A DNA stretch of 64,000 bases from NCBI GenBank assembly GCA_002835545.1, contig PIZK01000022.1, forward strand, positions 17,976 to 81,975, in the 5' to 3' direction. This document shows positions 62,311-64,000 of the stretch, piece by piece. The DNA comes from Alteromonadales bacterium alter-6D02 (GTDB lineage: Bacteria; Pseudomonadota; Gammaproteobacteria; Enterobacterales; Psychrobiaceae). The notes below the pieces were generated by a model. The model was not told the DNA's origin and made no database searches. It saw only the letters and a program-made list of their open reading frames with translations. Numbering within the stretch: the stretch's first letter is position 1; each line of letters opens with the position of its first letter. The translations under genes and the position numbers were made by a program.

Positions 62311-64000
62311 GCGGTGACCTCGACTAACTGATTTGGACGTTTTAGTAGTGTTTTAGGTATATCACCTTGTTCACATGATATTTTATTTGCTTGCAAGCCT
62401 AATGTTTTTAAGCGCTCGCTTAAAAAGTCGCAATAGAATGAAGCTCTATCAGTGAGCTCTGGGTTGCTACAAGTCAATTCTATTTCCACTGACGTTCCTT
62501 GTATGGTTGCAACGGCTTTAATTTTTTCTTGGTGTTCTAAAGGGAGTAATAACGTGAGACGCCATTGCTTTTCTCCACGTTCATTTGTATTAGATGCTTG
62601 GCTTAACTCGCCTTCAACTTGTGAAATTTGCTGCTCTGACGTTGGTAAAGAAAAATAATATTGTTGTTGGTTATTAGTATTTTGATCTTGTGATTGATAT
62701 TGATAGAGCTGAATGTTGCTCGTCAATGACGTTAATGTGTCCTCAAGCGGTTTTAAGTGAGGCAAGCTGCCAAGTAATTGTAAAGCTCTGGCGAGTTGTG
62801 ATGCCGAGGCGCTTGAGCTGCCTTTCTTTAATATTTTTTGCAGGTGTTTAGCGAGCTCTGGCGAGAGACTTTGGCCTTGCTGAGCATGGCGACCACCAAG
62901 AATAAGCTGTAATGCACTGGCTAAGGGGCCAAGGTGTGACAGGTTAATACTTTGGCTGCTAAGAGGCTCAAACTGCATAAATTGCCCGATGGTACTGGCT
63001 AACGTTTGAGGGTTGGTTAATTGCTCGATGTTTGGGAGTCGTTTCTCTAGCTGTTGTGTAAGTTGTTTGACTTGTTCTATTGCGGCTAAATCAGGCTTAG
63101 TGATTGGCTCTGCGGCTTTGACTGCTGCTTTTGCTAGTGCTTCTATCGACGAACTTTCTGCCGAGGGTGTTGATAAGTTGAAGTTTGCTGGGGTTGCTAA
63201 TGGTGATGACGCAACCGTTGGCTTAGGTAACTGCGGCTCACTCGCCTGATTAGGCTGGGTTTGTTTAGTTTGCGTGTGCTCACTTTGTAAGGCATTGGTC
63301 ATGGCGCTGAGAAGTTGAGTAAGCTTCTGTTGAGACAGAGATTGAGGCAGTGATTGAGGCTGTGCTGTACCTTGATTTGCATTACCTTGCGAGCTTTGCT
63401 GAGTGACTTGTTGCTTTGGCTCTTCTGAGAGAGCGGGCATTAGCGGATTTTTGCTTGGTATTAATTTTGACTCGGTAATCGATACTGTATTTGTTAAACG
63501 TTCGGTAACTTGCTCCGCTTTAGTTGATGTGTTTTTTATTATCTCAGCTACTTGGTTAAGATGCGGTGAGCTTTTTTCAAGTCTTGGCTGTTCTTTATTC
63601 GTTGCGCTGTGTGGTGAGGTATTAGACTCAATTATTGTTTTGTTTACGTCTTTTTGACGGCTGTGCTCTTGCAGTGTTAAAGCTTCTTTTTCAAGTGGTG
63701 TATTTTTATTTGAAAAAACGTCTTTGACTGGTTCTCTATGAGCGGAGGGCTCTTTGTTAGCTGAGGGCTCTTTATTAGCTAAAGGCTCTCTGTTAGCTGA
63801 AGGCTCTTTGCTGGTTAAAGGCTCTTTGTTTGCTGAGGGCTCTTTATTAGCTGAAGGCTCTTTGTTGGCTGAGGGCTCTTTGTTTGCTGAGGGCTCTTTG
63901 TTTGCTGAGGGCTCTTTGTTTGCTGAGGGCTCTTTGTTAGCTAAAGGCTCTTTGTTTGCTGAGGGCTCTTTGTTAGCTGAAGGCTCTTTGTTGACTGAGG
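62307..64000 (-). CDS. FliK-like hook-length control protein with KEPSAN repeats (5' end outside window)
   Basis: The frame is open from 62307 to the window edge without a stop. ATG 63440 is only the first in-window start and is probably internal, because the codons before it read on as a plausible low-complexity protein. The C-terminal part (WRLTLLLPLEHQEKIKAVATIQG...) resembles the FliK Flg_hook domain; the middle is Gln/Ser/Pro-rich. From 63745 the frame encodes at least 14 tandem copies of a 6-residue unit (ANKEPS and variants). Coupled by a 4-bp overlap to FlhX. Likely a ruler/switch protein. Confidence 0.82.
   Translation of the reverse strand, partial: SVNKEPSANKEPSANKEPLANKEPSANKEPSANKEPSANKEPSANKEPSANKEPSANKEPLTSKEPSANREPLANKEPSANKEPSAHREPVKDVFSNKNTPLEKEALTLQEHSRQKDVNKTIIESNTSPHSATNKEQPRLEKSSPHLNQVAEIIKNTSTKAEQVTERLTNTVSITESKLIPSKNPLMPALSEEPKQQVTQQSSQGNANQGTAQPQSLPQSLSQQKLTQLLSAMTNALQSEHTQTKQTQPNQASEPQLPKPTVASSPLATPANFNLSTPSAESSSIEALAKAAVKAAEPITKPDLAAIEQVKQLTQQLEKRLPNIEQLTNPQTLASTIGQFMQFEPLSSQSINLSHLGPLASALQLILGGRHAQQGQSLSPELAKHLQKILKKGSSSASASQLARALQLLGSLPHLKPLEDTLTSLTSNIQLYQYQSQDQNTNNQQQYYFSLPTSEQQISQVEGELSQASNTNERGEKQWRLTLLLPLEHQEKIKAVATIQGTSVEIELTCSNPELTDRASFYCDFLSERLKTLGLQANKISCEQGDIPKTLLKRPNQLVEVTA
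63745..64000. repeat. 18-bp tandem repeat, at least 14 copies, continues past the window
   Basis: Unit GAGGGCTCTTTGTTAGCT (plus strand) with substitutions (GAAGGC, AAAGGC, TTTGCT, TTGGCT). Every unit from 63745 to 63996 is exactly 18 bp, with a partial one at the edge. Translates on the minus strand as ANKEPS/ANKEPL in the FliK-like protein, so copy number alters protein length by six residues per unit without frameshift. Confidence 0.92.

Noticed and set aside
63745..64000. Tandem repeat considered as a CRISPR array
   Set aside because: Units are contiguous 18-mers without spacers and lie in an open coding frame.

Overview
The window looks like a chromosomal segment of a marine gammaproteobacterium of the Alteromonadales (Colwellia/Thalassotalea/Pseudoalteromonas type). 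The basis is moderate-to-low GC with many AT-rich spacers, the family mix (DUF3015 next to DUF4105, DUF5916, OpgC-like, large secreted peptidases, NnrS/NorR/Hmp, an orphan FliK/FlhB-like pair) and the protein style. This placement is inference from gene content. I saw no rRNA, tRNA, CRISPR array, insertion sequence or prophage. Both edges cut a gene: a membrane protein at the left and a repeat-rich FliK-type protein at the right.

Region by region. 1-4.5 kb: end of a large membrane protein, an M9-collagenase-like lipoprotein, a YafY/WYL regulator with a VOC protein. 4.6-5.6 kb: an NTF2-like secreted protein, then the wreck of a beta-propeller secreted protein. 5.7-8.2 kb: a Zur-box-led unit of zinc-independent ribosomal proteins bL31B and bL36B followed by a TonB-dependent receptor. 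8.4-13.9 kb: OpgC-like acyltransferase, LysR/pirin divergent pair with a large palindrome between them, a small membrane protein, a CPA2 antiporter and MtfA. 14-16.6 kb: two lipoproteins, an esterase, an RRM RNA-binding protein. 17.2-20.4 kb: DUF350 protein, membrane protein and membrane-anchored spermidine-synthase-like enzyme in a tight operon.

20.5-27.9 kb: a MacA/MacB-like export operon with a sigma-54 promoter and two upstream repeats, opposite an NtrC-type response regulator and histidine kinase. 27.9-30.4 kb: the AmmeMemoRadiSam trio. 30.5-37.6 kb: a CadC-like membrane regulator with a small gene behind it, a DUF5916 protein, a secreted subtilase and a lysine-rich coiled-coil protein. 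37.7-43.9 kb: DUF4105, DUF3015, M13 peptidase and a serine hydrolase.

44-53.2 kb holds much of the nitric-oxide biology: a small membrane protein, NnrS and flavohaemoglobin Hmp are led by a sigma-54 promoter and two perfect NorR sites, opposite NorR. Beyond these lie a dihaem cytochrome c fused to a rhodanese, a sterol-desaturase-family protein, a periplasmic binding protein, and an H-NOX sensor with its histidine kinase. 53.2-59.3 kb: CorC-type and KefB-type transporters, a SIMPL protein, a Fur-box-led secreted protein and a YegD-type Hsp70. 59.4-64 kb: a hybrid sensor kinase whose catalytic and relay motifs are largely lost, then a FlhB-C-terminal-like protein and a FliK-like protein with an 18-bp tandem repeat running off the edge.
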